Positions 50,201 to 58,142 of a DNA stretch of 64,000 bases are shown here, in pieces. The notes under the pieces were generated by a model, which was not told where the DNA came from, ran no database searches, and saw only the letters and a list, made by a program, of their open reading frames with translations. The stretch covers positions 1,426,001-1,490,000 of the forward strand of contig CAWJMN010000001.1 in NCBI GenBank assembly GCA_963844055.1, given 5' to 3'. Origin of the DNA: CAWJMN01 sp963844055 (GTDB lineage Bacteria; Planctomycetota; Planctomycetia; Pirellulales; Pirellulaceae). Both the position numbers and the translations under genes were made by a program. Position 1 is the first letter of the stretch, and each line of letters opens with the position of its first letter.

Positions 50201-51479
50201 GGTCTGGTCGGCCGGGGGCTACAAGTCGAGGTTGTTGCCAGACGACAAAATCTTGCGCATTGCCATCGCCACCGTCACCCGCGGCCAAGTACAGCGTGGC
50301 TGTTCCGGAATCGATAGGAGCCCCGGCAAGTTTAGCGCGAAGTTCTTGCTGTTTAACGATGGGCGAGACAGGTTCAAGCCATGCCTTGGGGCCATCAACC
50401 TTTCCAATATGACCAACGGTTGTAAATCGCCAGAGCGCTGCCTGCCACTTGGAAATCTCAATCGAGATGCGATCGGCATCTTCTGGCTTGGCAACTTTCC
50501 ACTGCTGCCGAACGTTGTCCAGCAGCGGAGAAGGGGTTTTGTCGTGCAGGGCGGCCCACAAGATGCCAAGATACTTGGCATTGATGTTATGCGCCTTGGC
50601 CACATCGGCAATCGACTTCTGCCCGGCTTCTAAAGCTTCACGTTCCACGATTGTCGCAGCAACGTACTTTTCCACAGGCAACCGCCCACCATCATTGGTG
50701 TTGAAAACGATCCCTTGCAGGTTGACTTGCGAAGCTCCGCCCGATGCGGTGTGTTGGTGATAGATGGCGCGAATTCGGGCCAAGGCATCATTGGTCCAGT
50801 CGCTGCGCATGCTCGAGGACGAGAATCGAATCCCGTCGGATAGCAGTACCGCATGCTGGGCAATCTCTTTACCAGCATCCAAATACTTGGCCAGCAGGGC
50901 AGGGGACATTACCAGCGAGTTGCCCGTATTGGTGAAACCTTCGCCGGCAGCACTGTCGACGGGAAACTCCTTGGCAGGGCTGAGAGGAACGCCCGTCAGG
51001 TCGCGAATGGTGTAAGTGTATTCGGCATTGTTGAGGCGACGCAGCAGAACGGGGCCCGGATCGCCCGCATTGGCATAAGCCTCGGCCTTAAGGTAGTGAT
51101 CTGCCCAACTGCGAATTGCTAAGCGTTGTTCTGCGGTTGGCTGCTTGGCATCTTTGGGGGGCATTTCGCCGTTGTCGATCATCTCGACCACTTTGATCCA
51201 TGCCTTAGGATCTTTGCGAACATCGGTCAGTTTGCCAAAACGTTCGAGATCCAGCTCGCCCTGTGGATCGGCCGACTTGTGGCACTTCACGCAGAATTCT
51301 CGTAGCAAAGGTGCCGTCGAAGAATCAAACGCTTTGCCGAGCGTTTCAAAGGACTCTACCGCAGGTTCAGCGGCAGCGGCCGTTCCTAAAAGGAGTGTAG
51401 AAGGGCCAAGTAACCAAATTGCCAATCCCCAGGTGAAGGCAGCAGGCGACTTTGCACGACGAGCGATGAAAGTTGACAT
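47250..51479 (-). CDS. Planctomycete multidomain cytochrome (DUF1587-DUF1595-DUF1592-DUF1588-DUF1585) with large central insert
   Basis: About 1409 residues. A signal peptide (ARRAKSPAAFTWGLAIWLLG...GTAAAA) leads to a cytochrome c-like segment with heme motif CVKCH near residue 66. DUF1587 (LLRRLNNAEYTYTIRDLTGV) follows near 145. Residues about 190-1000 are an unusually long insert with a jelly-roll-like stretch (WTLELRRGTTRQRLASG). Then come DUF1595 (ADQAYRRPLTVTEQQELRGLYRKL), DUF1592 (LASRLSYFLWSSMPDAELR), DUF1588 with a second heme motif CATCH, and DUF1585 (LLGYSLGRATQLSDEPLL). Related proteins usually have 700-1000 residues. Start is ATG 51479; ATG 51521 would add 14 residues. A GntR-type gene lies just upstream on the same strand. 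Confidence 0.88.
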   Translation of the reverse strand: MSTFIARRAKSPAAFTWGLAIWLLGPSTLLLGTAAAAEPAVESFETLGKAFDSSTAPLLREFCVKCHKSADPQGELDLERFGKLTDVRKDPKAWIKVVEMIDNGEMPPKDAKQPTAEQRLAIRSWADHYLKAEAYANAGDPGPVLLRRLNNAEYTYTIRDLTGVPLSPAKEFPVDSAAGEGFTNTGNSLVMSPALLAKYLDAGKEIAQHAVLLSDGIRFSSSSMRSDWTNDALARIRAIYHQHTASGGASQVNLQGIVFNTNDGGRLPVEKYVAATIVEREALEAGQKSIADVAKAHNINAKYLGILWAALHDKTPSPLLDNVRQQWKVAKPEDADRISIEISKWQAALWRFTTVGHIGKVDGPKAWLEPVSPIVKQQELRAKLAGAPIDSGTATLYLAAGDGGDGNAQDFVVWQQPRLVAPGRPDLLLRDLRDFTREMQLRRDQMLASTSRTLQAAAEIADATPPPTVADAASKHNVDVETLAAWLDYLGIGSNAAIQLDLYKNKIEKASNYDFVSGWGSDATPLMVANSSDQHVRIPGNLKPHGVCVHPDPKLYAGTGWKSPIRGTVSIEATVTHAHPECGNGVTWTLELRRGTTRQRLASGIAQGGKPVPVGPLQDVHVREGDLIALLIGPRDGNHSCDLTDIELVIRTAGEEAKEWSLTKDVSPNILEANPHADRLGNAAVWHFYTEPVTGTEAGPVVPNGSLLAKWQAAEGPEAKAELANALEKLLTAGPAAELDAKHPDVVLYRQLSSLGGPLVIRAWPQVAAALAGKPSAPAPAESAIGLDPALFGKHPNGTPIDAASLCVQAPKVLAVKIPADLAEGAEFVVTGTLDANSGKEGSAQLQLSSIAPAEALPLRPDVPLLVADGGAAGQRFEKAFSDFRTLFPTALCYTKIVPVDEVVTLTLFHREDDHLCRLMLDDAQKKELDSIWEELHFVSNDALTLVDAFAQLMEYASQDSNPKLFEPLRQPILDRAEAFKKALLKAEPKQLDAVIALADQAYRRPLTVTEQQELRGLYRKLREQELPHEDAIRFTIARIFISPSFLYRLEQTSNTPKSAPVTDWELASRLSYFLWSSMPDAELRDAAAKGVLHKPEVLAQQARRMIKDPKIRRLSTEFACQWLHIYEFDTLDEKSERHFPDFASLRGDMYEESILFFSDLFRNDGSVLSIFDADHTFVNERLAAFYGINGVKGEGWQRVDGLKTLGRGGILGQATTLAKQSGASRTSPILRGNWVYEVLLGEKLPKPPKDVPRLPEEEPDGDGLTVRQMIEAHSIDPRCATCHVKIDPFGFALEGFDAIGRRRKTDEARLLQDTKSKLPDGTEIAGLDGLRNYLTQARQDVVLRQFCRKLLGYSLGRATQLSDEPLLTEIQDKLKKNGYRISVAMEAILLSQQFREIRGNNHQIAESP

Positions 51480-51545
51480 GACAGTGAGGTGGGCTGGAGG
51501 GAGAGGTGGGTGGGCTGGCATGCATCCCTGATTATAGTTAACAAG

Positions 51546-52259
51546 CTAGGACGATGCAGCCACGGAAGTGTCGGTGGTGACAGCATCTAGCCGGTCACGA
51601 TGGCTTTCGATGTGGCTGCGCAGTGCCTTTTCGGCAACCGAAACGTTGCCAGCCTGCAATGCATCGATGATTTTTTGATGGCTTTCGACGCCATTGGTCC
51701 ATTCTGCCTTCTTGACGCTCTCGCGGAATCGCTGAAAGAAGACGGCTAGTACATCGGAAAATGCCATCAAAGGAGAAAGTCCGCTCGCGCTGATCAGCTC
51801 ATGGTGGAAGGCAATGTCCAGTTCAACCCATCGCTGCAGTGTGCGAGCATGGCGCAGTTCGGCATTGATGCCATTCAGCTTGGTATAGAGGGCGGGGTCC
51901 TGCTTCATTCTCGCAGAGACATAAGGCAATACGCCAGTTTCCAAAACGACGCGTGTATCAATCAGGATTAGCGGAGGCGCATCATGCAGGCCTGGATGGA
52001 AGCCTAGGTACTCAGTGACCCGTTCCATGTTCACGCTACCGACCGTCAGCCCTCGGCCTGGCTTGGCCGAGACGATCCCTAGGAATTCAAGCGACTTGGT
52101 CGCTTCACGTAGGCTCAAACGGCTTACGCCAAACCGTGTTGCCAACTCGGTTTCCGTGGGTAGACGATCCCCGGGGACCAGTTGTTCATTGACGATGTAA
52201 GTCTTGAGGCGGTCAGCCACAATGTCTCGCAGCTTGGCACGTTCGACGGCCTCTAACAT
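51546..52259 (-). CDS. GntR/FadR-family transcriptional regulator (FCD domain)
   Basis: A 237-residue regulator. N-terminal winged HTH (LRDIVADRLKTYIVNEQLVPGDRLPTETELATRFGVSRLSLREATKSLEFLGIVSAKPGRGLTVG) and a C-terminal all-helical FCD ligand domain with candidate metal-binding His residues (ELDIAFHHELISASG, then SHQKIIDALQAGN and LRSHIESH). FCD members bind organic acids. It is divergent from the catabolic cluster, with a palindrome (52306-52320) in the shared 104-base promoter region, and it is followed on its own strand by the DUF1592 and DUF1552 genes 66 bases away. Both transcripts are therefore likely under its control. ATG at 52257-52259. Confidence 0.93.
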   Translation of the reverse strand: MLEAVERAKLRDIVADRLKTYIVNEQLVPGDRLPTETELATRFGVSRLSLREATKSLEFLGIVSAKPGRGLTVGSVNMERVTEYLGFHPGLHDAPPLILIDTRVVLETGVLPYVSARMKQDPALYTKLNGINAELRHARTLQRWVELDIAFHHELISASGLSPLMAFSDVLAVFFQRFRESVKKAEWTNGVESHQKIIDALQAGNVSVAEKALRSHIESHRDRLDAVTTDTSVAASS

Positions 52260-52305
52260 GGGAAGATTCTCGGGGGTTGCAGTTCGAATTACCGACCATT
52301 AGATT

Positions 52306-52320
52306 ATCAGACAATCTGAT
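52306..52320. promoter_or_regulatory. Candidate operator of the GntR/FadR-type regulator
   Basis: ATCAGA-CAA-TCTGAT has perfect six-base arms with a three-base spacer, nested in a longer AGATT...AATCT symmetry (52301-52317). It lies between divergent starts at 52259 and 52364, where it could control both. Confidence 0.6.
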
Positions 52321-52363
52321 CCTGAGTCAAGTCAACCCCCATCGCACTGTAAGGCCTCTCCCC

Positions 52364-53347
52364 ATGAAGGTTGCGATCACCGACTACACGTTTCCTGATC
52401 TAAAGTTAGAGGAAGAAGTGATTCTTCCCGCCGGGCACGAGATTGTCGCCTGGAAAGAAAAGCGGACATCCGCTGAGCTTGTGGAGTTAGTGCGGGATGT
52501 CGATGCGGTTATCACGCAGTTTGCCCCGGTAAACGCGGAAGTGATTGCCGCTATGCAAAAGGCCCGCGTCATCGTTCGCTACGGAATTGGTGTTGATAAC
52601 GTCGACCTTGAGGCAGCCAAGGCTCGGGGTATCCCAGTTTGCAACGTTCCTGATTACTGCATTGACGAAGTGGCCGATCAAACACTGGCGTTTGCATTGG
52701 CCCTAACGCGGCAAGTGGTTTCCAATACGCAAAAGGTACAAAGTGGTGAATGGGGCCTCGCAACGCCAATCGACCAGATGCGTGCTTTACGCGACATGGT
52801 GGTAGGTGTTGTGGGTTTCGGTCGCATTGGCCGCGAAGTTGCCAGTCGCTTGAAGGCCTTTAAGTGCCGCATTCATGTTTACGATCCAGTCGTTCCTGCG
52901 GCGGTCATCGAGGCAGCCGGCTATCATTCAGTTTCGCTTTCGCAAGTATTGTCCGACTCTGACCTTGTAACGCTGCATTGCCCCTCTACGGCGCAAACGC
53001 GTGGCATGATCAACGGCGAATCGCTCAAGTCGATGAAGCAAGGTGCACTGTTGGTGAACGTCGCCCGTGGTGACCTTGTCGACCCAGCGGCACTTGTCGA
53101 AGCGTTGCAAAGCGGTCGGATCAGCGGCGCTGCCCTGGATGTGTTTTCTCCAGAGCCCATTCCGGCCGGCCATCCGATTCTGTCGATGAAAAACGTCATT
53201 TTGGCAGCGCATATCGCGTCAGTAAGTGTTCCGGCAGTTCGCAAGCTACGTCAAACGGCTGCAGGTTTGGCGGCCAAGGCGCTACATGGTGAGCCTCTAG
53301 AAAATATCGTCAACGGCGTTCCTGCTTCGGCAAAGGGGAATGCATGA
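52364..53347 (+). CDS. D-isomer specific 2-hydroxyacid dehydrogenase
   Basis: A 327-residue NAD(P)-dependent oxidoreductase that interconverts a 2-hydroxyacid and a 2-oxoacid. The Rossmann motif VVGVVGFGRIGREVASRL is near residue 145, the catalytic Arg lies in LVNVARGDLVD near 232, the Glu in FSPEPIP near 264 and the His in AAHIASVS near 285, so the Arg-Glu-His set is complete. Start ATG 52364 gives MKVAITDY, typical of the family; sequence upstream to 52277 belongs to the promoter region. The stop overlaps the next gene by four bases (ATGA), so the two are translationally coupled. First gene of the rightward catabolic cluster; natural substrate unknown. Confidence 0.93.
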   Translation: MKVAITDYTFPDLKLEEEVILPAGHEIVAWKEKRTSAELVELVRDVDAVITQFAPVNAEVIAAMQKARVIVRYGIGVDNVDLEAAKARGIPVCNVPDYCIDEVADQTLAFALALTRQVVSNTQKVQSGEWGLATPIDQMRALRDMVVGVVGFGRIGREVASRLKAFKCRIHVYDPVVPAAVIEAAGYHSVSLSQVLSDSDLVTLHCPSTAQTRGMINGESLKSMKQGALLVNVARGDLVDPAALVEALQSGRISGAALDVFSPEPIPAGHPILSMKNVILAAHIASVSVPAVRKLRQTAAGLAAKALHGEPLENIVNGVPASAKGNA

Positions 53348-54279
53348 GCGCAGCGGTACTCGTCACCGGGGGAAGTGGTTTCATTGGCACCTGGGTGCTG
53401 CGGGAACTGCTCAACCAAGGGCATCGTCCGATAGTCGTCGATTTGCAACCGAATGCAGATCGCTGGCACAAAGTGCTGGGAGATCGTGCCAAAGAGGTCA
53501 CGTTCATTGGCGGGACGCTTTTGGATCGAGACTTGTTGGCTAAAGTCCGCGATGCGCATCAAATCACGCATATCATCCATTTGGCGGCGCTTTTAACGCC
53601 GGATTGCCAAAAAGATCCCTATTTGGGCTGCCAAGTGAATGTCCTTGGGAGCACTGCCCTATTTGAATTGGCACGCACTTCAGACGGTCAAATCACCGGC
53701 CTGTCGTATGCCAGTTCTTATGCGGTTTATGGCCCCGAAGCGGATGATGGAACTTGGCAGGGAGCGACCGAAAAGAATCGGCCGCCTTCTTTTTACGGTG
53801 CGTTCAAGTTGGCGGTTGACCACATTGCCGAGCAGTATTGGCGGCACTTTGGAATCCGTTCAGCAGGGATTCGGCCGCACGTAGTGTATGGTCCAGAGCG
53901 TACGGTAGGTCTCACGGCGGGGCCTTCCTTGGCTGCACGCGCGGCAGTACTTGGGGAGCGCTACGTGATCGGCTATCGCGGCACGTTGGGATACGACTAC
54001 GTGGAAGATGTCGCGCGTGCATTCGTGCAGACGGCCTTGCACACGCCAGAAGGTGCCTCAATCATGGACCTTCCTAGCCAATCGGCGACGACCGAAGAGT
54101 TTGTCGAGCATATCGACCGACTATTGCCGGGTGCTACCAATCGCGTGAGCGTAAATGGTGATCCTATTCCATCCAACATCCCTCCGAATCCTACGTATAT
54201 TTCGGACTGGTATCAGGACTGGAAGGCGACACCACTGGTTGAAGGAATTCAGCGCACGATGGATTTCTATCGTCGCTAA
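53344..54279 (+). CDS. NAD-dependent epimerase/dehydratase (extended SDR)
   Basis: A 311-residue extended short-chain dehydrogenase. The N-terminal nucleotide-binding motif is VTGGSGFIGTWVLREL near residue 6; the HLAALLTPDCQ region is near 79; the catalytic Tyr and Lys are in SFYGAFKLAVDH near 150; a Ser-rich SYASSYAVYGPEADDG precedes them. Such enzymes act on nucleotide sugars or on sugar acids and lactones. Because it is inside a catabolic operon and starts within the stop codon of a 2-hydroxyacid dehydrogenase, action on a free sugar acid is more likely than on a nucleotide sugar. The next gene follows after 35 bases. Confidence 0.9.
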   Translation: MSAAVLVTGGSGFIGTWVLRELLNQGHRPIVVDLQPNADRWHKVLGDRAKEVTFIGGTLLDRDLLAKVRDAHQITHIIHLAALLTPDCQKDPYLGCQVNVLGSTALFELARTSDGQITGLSYASSYAVYGPEADDGTWQGATEKNRPPSFYGAFKLAVDHIAEQYWRHFGIRSAGIRPHVVYGPERTVGLTAGPSLAARAAVLGERYVIGYRGTLGYDYVEDVARAFVQTALHTPEGASIMDLPSQSATTEEFVEHIDRLLPGATNRVSVNGDPIPSNIPPNPTYISDWYQDWKATPLVEGIQRTMDFYRR

Positions 54280-54314
54280 AAGCTGGCCTCTCTCATTACT
54301 TTCGGGCATTTTTC

Positions 54315-55364
54315 ATGGCAATCTCTCCTCAAGCCCTGCTGGATTTTTCTGTCGAGGCGCTGCTTCGTGTAGGCCTTTCGGAAAAAGATGCCCAAACGAC
54401 GGCCAATGCCCTGGTAACGACCGATTCCATGGGAGTATTCACCCATGGAACTAAGTTACTTGGGGGCTATTTGCGAAAGCTCCAAGGTGGCGGCTATCGA
54501 ATTGACGCAGCACCCACGGTTGAAAGATCAGGGCTTAGCTGGGCGCTGATCGATGGACAGTCTGCGCTAGGACAAGTGGGTAGCGTCTTTGCGATGGAAC
54601 TCGCGATGGCCAAGGCCAAGCAGACAGGCATTGCCTATGTAGGCCTGCGTAATACAGGTCACATCGGAGCAGCAGGCTACTATGCTGCGATGGCGGCCCG
54701 AGCTGGGTTCATCGGTATGGTGACCGGAAACGATATTCCCAGTGTAGCAGCACCAGGATCGCGAAAGGCGGTTCTCGGCAGCAATCCACTCGCCTACGGC
54801 ATACCCCTGGATGGCAAGGACCCGATTGTTTTAGACATGGCGACGGCAGCCGTCGCCGGAGGGAAGGTCTATGCTGCGTTTCAACGGGGAGAGGCGATTC
54901 CTCCAACTTGGCTGATTGGCCCGGATGGTTTGCCGACAACCGATGGCAGCCTTTATCCCCAGCAGGCCGCATTGGCTCCGATGGCGGGCCACAAAGGGTA
55001 CGGCCTGGGGCTTTGGTGCGAAGTCCTTTCCGCTATTTTGCCCGGTGGTCATTCCACTTGGCAGGTTGGTAGCTGGATGTTTGATGAGCCATCGCGTCCT
55101 TCCTGGCACAATGCATCATTCATCGCCATCGATATTGATGCGATGGTGCCGCGAGAAAAGTTTGCCGCGCGTTTGCAACAGCTCATCGACGAAATTCATG
55201 CTGCCCCGACAGCGGCAGGGATTGACCACGTTTTGCTTCCGGGCGAACGGGAGTGGTCGCTTCACCAAAAGGCGCAATCTCAAGGGATCGATTTGCCCGA
55301 CGATGTTCGTGAAAAGCTCACGCAGGCCGCAGCACTTGTCGGCATTGCCGTCCCTGCTTTCTAA
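54315..55364 (+). CDS. Malate/L-lactate/ureidoglycolate dehydrogenase family (Ldh2) oxidoreductase
   Basis: A 349-residue member of the Ldh2 family of NAD(P)-dependent 2-hydroxyacid dehydrogenases (malate, lactate, sulfolactate, ureidoglycolate and 2,3-diketogulonate types). Signature regions are the catalytic His in MGVFTHGTKLLGGYLRKLQGGG near residue 45, GLRNTGHIGAAGYYAAMAARAGFIGMVTGND near 113, APGSRKAVLGSNPLAYGIPLDG near 145-165, LDMATAAVAGGKV and GHKGYGLGLWCEVLSAILPGG near 225. It sits 35 bases after the epimerase and 57 before the FAH hydrolase. In the operon it probably reduces or oxidises a keto/hydroxyacid intermediate; exact substrate cannot be read from sequence. Confidence 0.92.
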   Translation: MAISPQALLDFSVEALLRVGLSEKDAQTTANALVTTDSMGVFTHGTKLLGGYLRKLQGGGYRIDAAPTVERSGLSWALIDGQSALGQVGSVFAMELAMAKAKQTGIAYVGLRNTGHIGAAGYYAAMAARAGFIGMVTGNDIPSVAAPGSRKAVLGSNPLAYGIPLDGKDPIVLDMATAAVAGGKVYAAFQRGEAIPPTWLIGPDGLPTTDGSLYPQQAALAPMAGHKGYGLGLWCEVLSAILPGGHSTWQVGSWMFDEPSRPSWHNASFIAIDIDAMVPREKFAARLQQLIDEIHAAPTAAGIDHVLLPGEREWSLHQKAQSQGIDLPDDVREKLTQAAALVGIAVPAF

Positions 55365-55420
55365 ACCAGATTTAGTTTTGACTCAAATAGTTTTCCCCCA
55401 TTGCTGGAGTTTATAGCATC

Positions 55421-56227
55421 ATGAAGTTGGTCCGTTATCAAGATCGTTCGGGTAAGGTTTCCCTCGGTTGTCGGCATGACAGTGGCAAGATCACGCGTGT
55501 CGAGGGGGACCTGCTGGGCTCCTACTCGGATACTGGCGAAGCCGCGGTTGTTGCAAAGTTGCTCGCGCCGATTGAGCCGCGCGACATCATTTGCATTGGC
55601 CTAAATTATCGGAAGCATGCGGCCGAAGGTAATTTGCCAATTCCGCAGCAGCCCATCGTCTTTATGAAGAATGTGGGGACCGTGCAAAACCCCGAAGACC
55701 CGATTGTGCTACCTCGCAAGCTTCGCAGCGACGCCGTCGATTACGAGTGCGAGCTGGCCATCATCATTGGTAAGGCGTGCTACAACGTTTCGAAGGAAAA
55801 TGCACTGGATTATGTGCTGGGTTATACGTGTGCGAATGACGTTAGTGCACGCGATTGGCAGCTCAAGTGGGGTGGTGGGCAATGGTGCCGCGGCAAGACG
55901 TTTGCTACGTTCTGTCCGCTTGGGCCTTGGATTGTGACGCGGGATGAGATCCCTGATCCCAACAAGTTGGCGATCAAGACCCACCTCAACGGCCAAACGA
56001 TGCAGGACTGGAATACCGAGGACATGATCTTTGATGTTCCTACGCTCATTGAATTCCTGAGCGCCAGCACGCTGCTTGTTCCAGGGACCGTGATCCTCAC
56101 AGGGACTCCACACGGCGTTGGAAGCGCACGTACTCCGCCGGTTTATCTTAAGGCAGGGGATTCCGTCACGATTGAGATCGGCAGCATTGGTTCGCTGACC
56201 AATCCGGTCATTGAAGAAGTGGTCTAA
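55421..56227 (+). CDS. Fumarylacetoacetate hydrolase (FAH) family protein
   Basis: A 268-residue FAH-fold enzyme. The family cleaves or decarboxylates 2,4-diketo acids and related compounds with Mg2+. Seen here are GLNYRKHAAEGN near residue 63, the metal-binding pair in SDAVDYECELAIIIG near 105, YTCANDVSARDWQ near 142 with a further Asp ligand, and TGTPHGVGSARTPPVYLKAGD near 225-240. In several non-phosphorylative sugar-acid pathways such an enzyme splits a 2,4-diketo-3-deoxy acid into pyruvate and a hydroxyacid; the SDR and lactate-type dehydrogenases of this cluster would fit that scheme. A strong hairpin lies just downstream. Confidence 0.92.
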   Translation: MKLVRYQDRSGKVSLGCRHDSGKITRVEGDLLGSYSDTGEAAVVAKLLAPIEPRDIICIGLNYRKHAAEGNLPIPQQPIVFMKNVGTVQNPEDPIVLPRKLRSDAVDYECELAIIIGKACYNVSKENALDYVLGYTCANDVSARDWQLKWGGGQWCRGKTFATFCPLGPWIVTRDEIPDPNKLAIKTHLNGQTMQDWNTEDMIFDVPTLIEFLSASTLLVPGTVILTGTPHGVGSARTPPVYLKAGDSVTIEIGSIGSLTNPVIEEVV

Positions 56228-56260
56228 GCGGTTTTGGGAAAATCGCAGACGTAAAAATAC

Positions 56261-56287
56261 GGCACAAAGGCGAAACTGCTTTGTGCC
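56261..56287 (+). repeat. Hairpin inside the catabolic operon
   Basis: GGCACAAAG (56261-56269) and CTTTGTGCC (56279-56287) are perfect nine-base arms with a nine-base loop, between the FAH and cyclase genes. No T-run follows, so partial attenuation or mRNA processing is more likely than full termination. Confidence 0.55.
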
Positions 56288-56353
56288 TGCTGGGGTCGGT
56301 CGAAAGGGATTCATCGTTGGGTTGGAGGAGTCTTCCACAAGGAGAACGAGGCT

Positions 56354-58072
56354 ATGTCTTGCACAGGTTTTGTACGTACTCGCCAGCGGCAGTGGTGGCA
56401 CTGGGTCTCGTTGGCTGTGCTAATGTCGCCGATGTCGCTATTTGCCGACGAACCGACGACCAAGTTTGTCGATCATTCTTTGCTGATCGCGCCCGAGTAT
56501 CCTTGCACTTGGCCCTCGGCTCCGTTTCCTCGGTTTCAAATCCATCATCAGCGGACCTTGGGACCGGACTCGGCCTACCATGTGGATAGTTTGCTGATTG
56601 ACGGCAACACGGGGACGCAGCTTGACGTTCCGCCACACTCGGTTGCTCGGCCCGACCTAAAGCGTGAAAAGTCGGGTCCTTTAGGCCTTGCATATACCGA
56701 CAAGATTGAGCCGTGGCAGTTTGGTGGCGAAGCCTGTGTGGTCGATGTGCGAGATTTGCTGGATCAAGCTCCTAAAGGGACTAGTCCCCTGGTCACGGCG
56801 GCCCATGTGGAACGCTTTGAAAAGAAGCATCGTCAAGTGCGTCTGGGGGATGTCGTTTTGTTTCGTAGTGATTACTCCGACAAGTATTACAAGCCTTATC
56901 CAGAAGGAAGCCGGTTCATTGCCGATGCTCTGGACCGAAAGTCGCCCGGATTTCCTGATCCAGACCCCGATTGCATGGAGTTTCTCGCCAAGCGTGGCGT
57001 CATGACGCTGGGCACCGACAGCGCAAGTATGGGCCCCCTTCCAACGCTGGCGGAACCTACTCACTACGCAGGTCTGAAACATGGAATGATTTGGACGGAA
57101 AGTGCCACCAACCTCGCCGCCTTGCCAGAGACGGGGGCATTCTATTGCATCCTGAGCCCCAAACACCAAGGTGGGCCATACGCCGAGGGGCGTGCATTCT
57201 CAGTAGTTGGCGGCGATGTGCCCCAGAAGCTGATTGATGCGGCAAAGAATAAGCGAGTGGTGGACCTCTCCCCAACACTTGCCCCGAATATGCCGATCAC
57301 GTTTCCTGGAATCGGCACTGGTCAACATCGACAAACCTATGTCAAAGTGGACTTCCTCTATTCCGATTACCTCGACATGTGGCATCACACCCACTTGATG
57401 GATTCGATGACGGGTACGCACTTGGTACCCCCTGCGTATGCCCTTCCGACTGAAGGAGAGAATCCTGCCTATGGGCCTGAAGTTCGCGGCTGGCTGGCAG
57501 AGTATGAAAAGGCCCACGGACGTCGTGGCACTAGCGCACTCACCACCGATAAAGTTCCCATCGGTTGGAGTTGCGGTAATGCTCGTATTATTGATGTTCG
57601 GCCACTGGTAGGTACCGCTTCTACGAAGCAAGGTCCCGCTTCACCAGAAGTGACCCCGGCGCATATCCAAGCCTACGAAAAGGCCCACGGCAATCTCCAA
57701 GCAGGCGATGTTGTGATCCTGCAAACGGGCCATGTGGACAAATACCTACGGGCACAGCCCAACGACACTGGCATGTGGGCCGATCCACTTTCCGGTAAAA
57801 GTGAAGGATGGCCGGCCCTGGCGGTGGAAACCGTCTTCTACCTGAAGGGGAAGGGGATTCGCTGTGTTGCAACTGACGCACCGATGCTGGGCAGCGTTGA
57901 CCCCAAGCAGGCGCTGATGACCTATTGGGCGCTGGGTACTTCCGAAATGGTGGGTGTCGAGTTTCTGAATAACTTGGCAGCGGCCCCCAAGCGTGGTTAT
58001 TTCCTTTTTGCGGCCATCAAGATTCGAGATTGCCATGGAGGCCCAGGGCGGGCCATCATGCTGGAATACTAA
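56354..58072 (+). CDS. Exported tandem cyclase-family (kynurenine formamidase-like) protein
   Basis: A 572-residue protein with a signal peptide (WWHWVSLAVLMSPMSLFA) and two cyclase-like domains, about residues 35-290 and 295-572. Each has GDVVLFRSD or GDVVILQTG, then LGTDSASMG or VATDAPMLG. The zinc motif of the family is HxGTHxDxPxH. Domain 1 has NTGTQLDVPPH and domain 2 has MTGTHLVPPAY, so each lacks different residues. Canonical enzymes hydrolyse amides or lactones, and a combined active site across the two domains is possible. Secretion differs from most relatives. It follows a hairpin within the catabolic cluster and precedes the transporter gene by 70 bases. Confidence 0.8.
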   Translation: MSCTGFVRTRQRQWWHWVSLAVLMSPMSLFADEPTTKFVDHSLLIAPEYPCTWPSAPFPRFQIHHQRTLGPDSAYHVDSLLIDGNTGTQLDVPPHSVARPDLKREKSGPLGLAYTDKIEPWQFGGEACVVDVRDLLDQAPKGTSPLVTAAHVERFEKKHRQVRLGDVVLFRSDYSDKYYKPYPEGSRFIADALDRKSPGFPDPDPDCMEFLAKRGVMTLGTDSASMGPLPTLAEPTHYAGLKHGMIWTESATNLAALPETGAFYCILSPKHQGGPYAEGRAFSVVGGDVPQKLIDAAKNKRVVDLSPTLAPNMPITFPGIGTGQHRQTYVKVDFLYSDYLDMWHHTHLMDSMTGTHLVPPAYALPTEGENPAYGPEVRGWLAEYEKAHGRRGTSALTTDKVPIGWSCGNARIIDVRPLVGTASTKQGPASPEVTPAHIQAYEKAHGNLQAGDVVILQTGHVDKYLRAQPNDTGMWADPLSGKSEGWPALAVETVFYLKGKGIRCVATDAPMLGSVDPKQALMTYWALGTSEMVGVEFLNNLAAAPKRGYFLFAAIKIRDCHGGPGRAIMLEY

Positions 58073-58142
58073 TGCCATTGTCTTTGCTTCGTGATTTCGA
58101 AAACCCCTCTCCCGTTTAACTCTCCCCGAAAGCCAGCGAACC

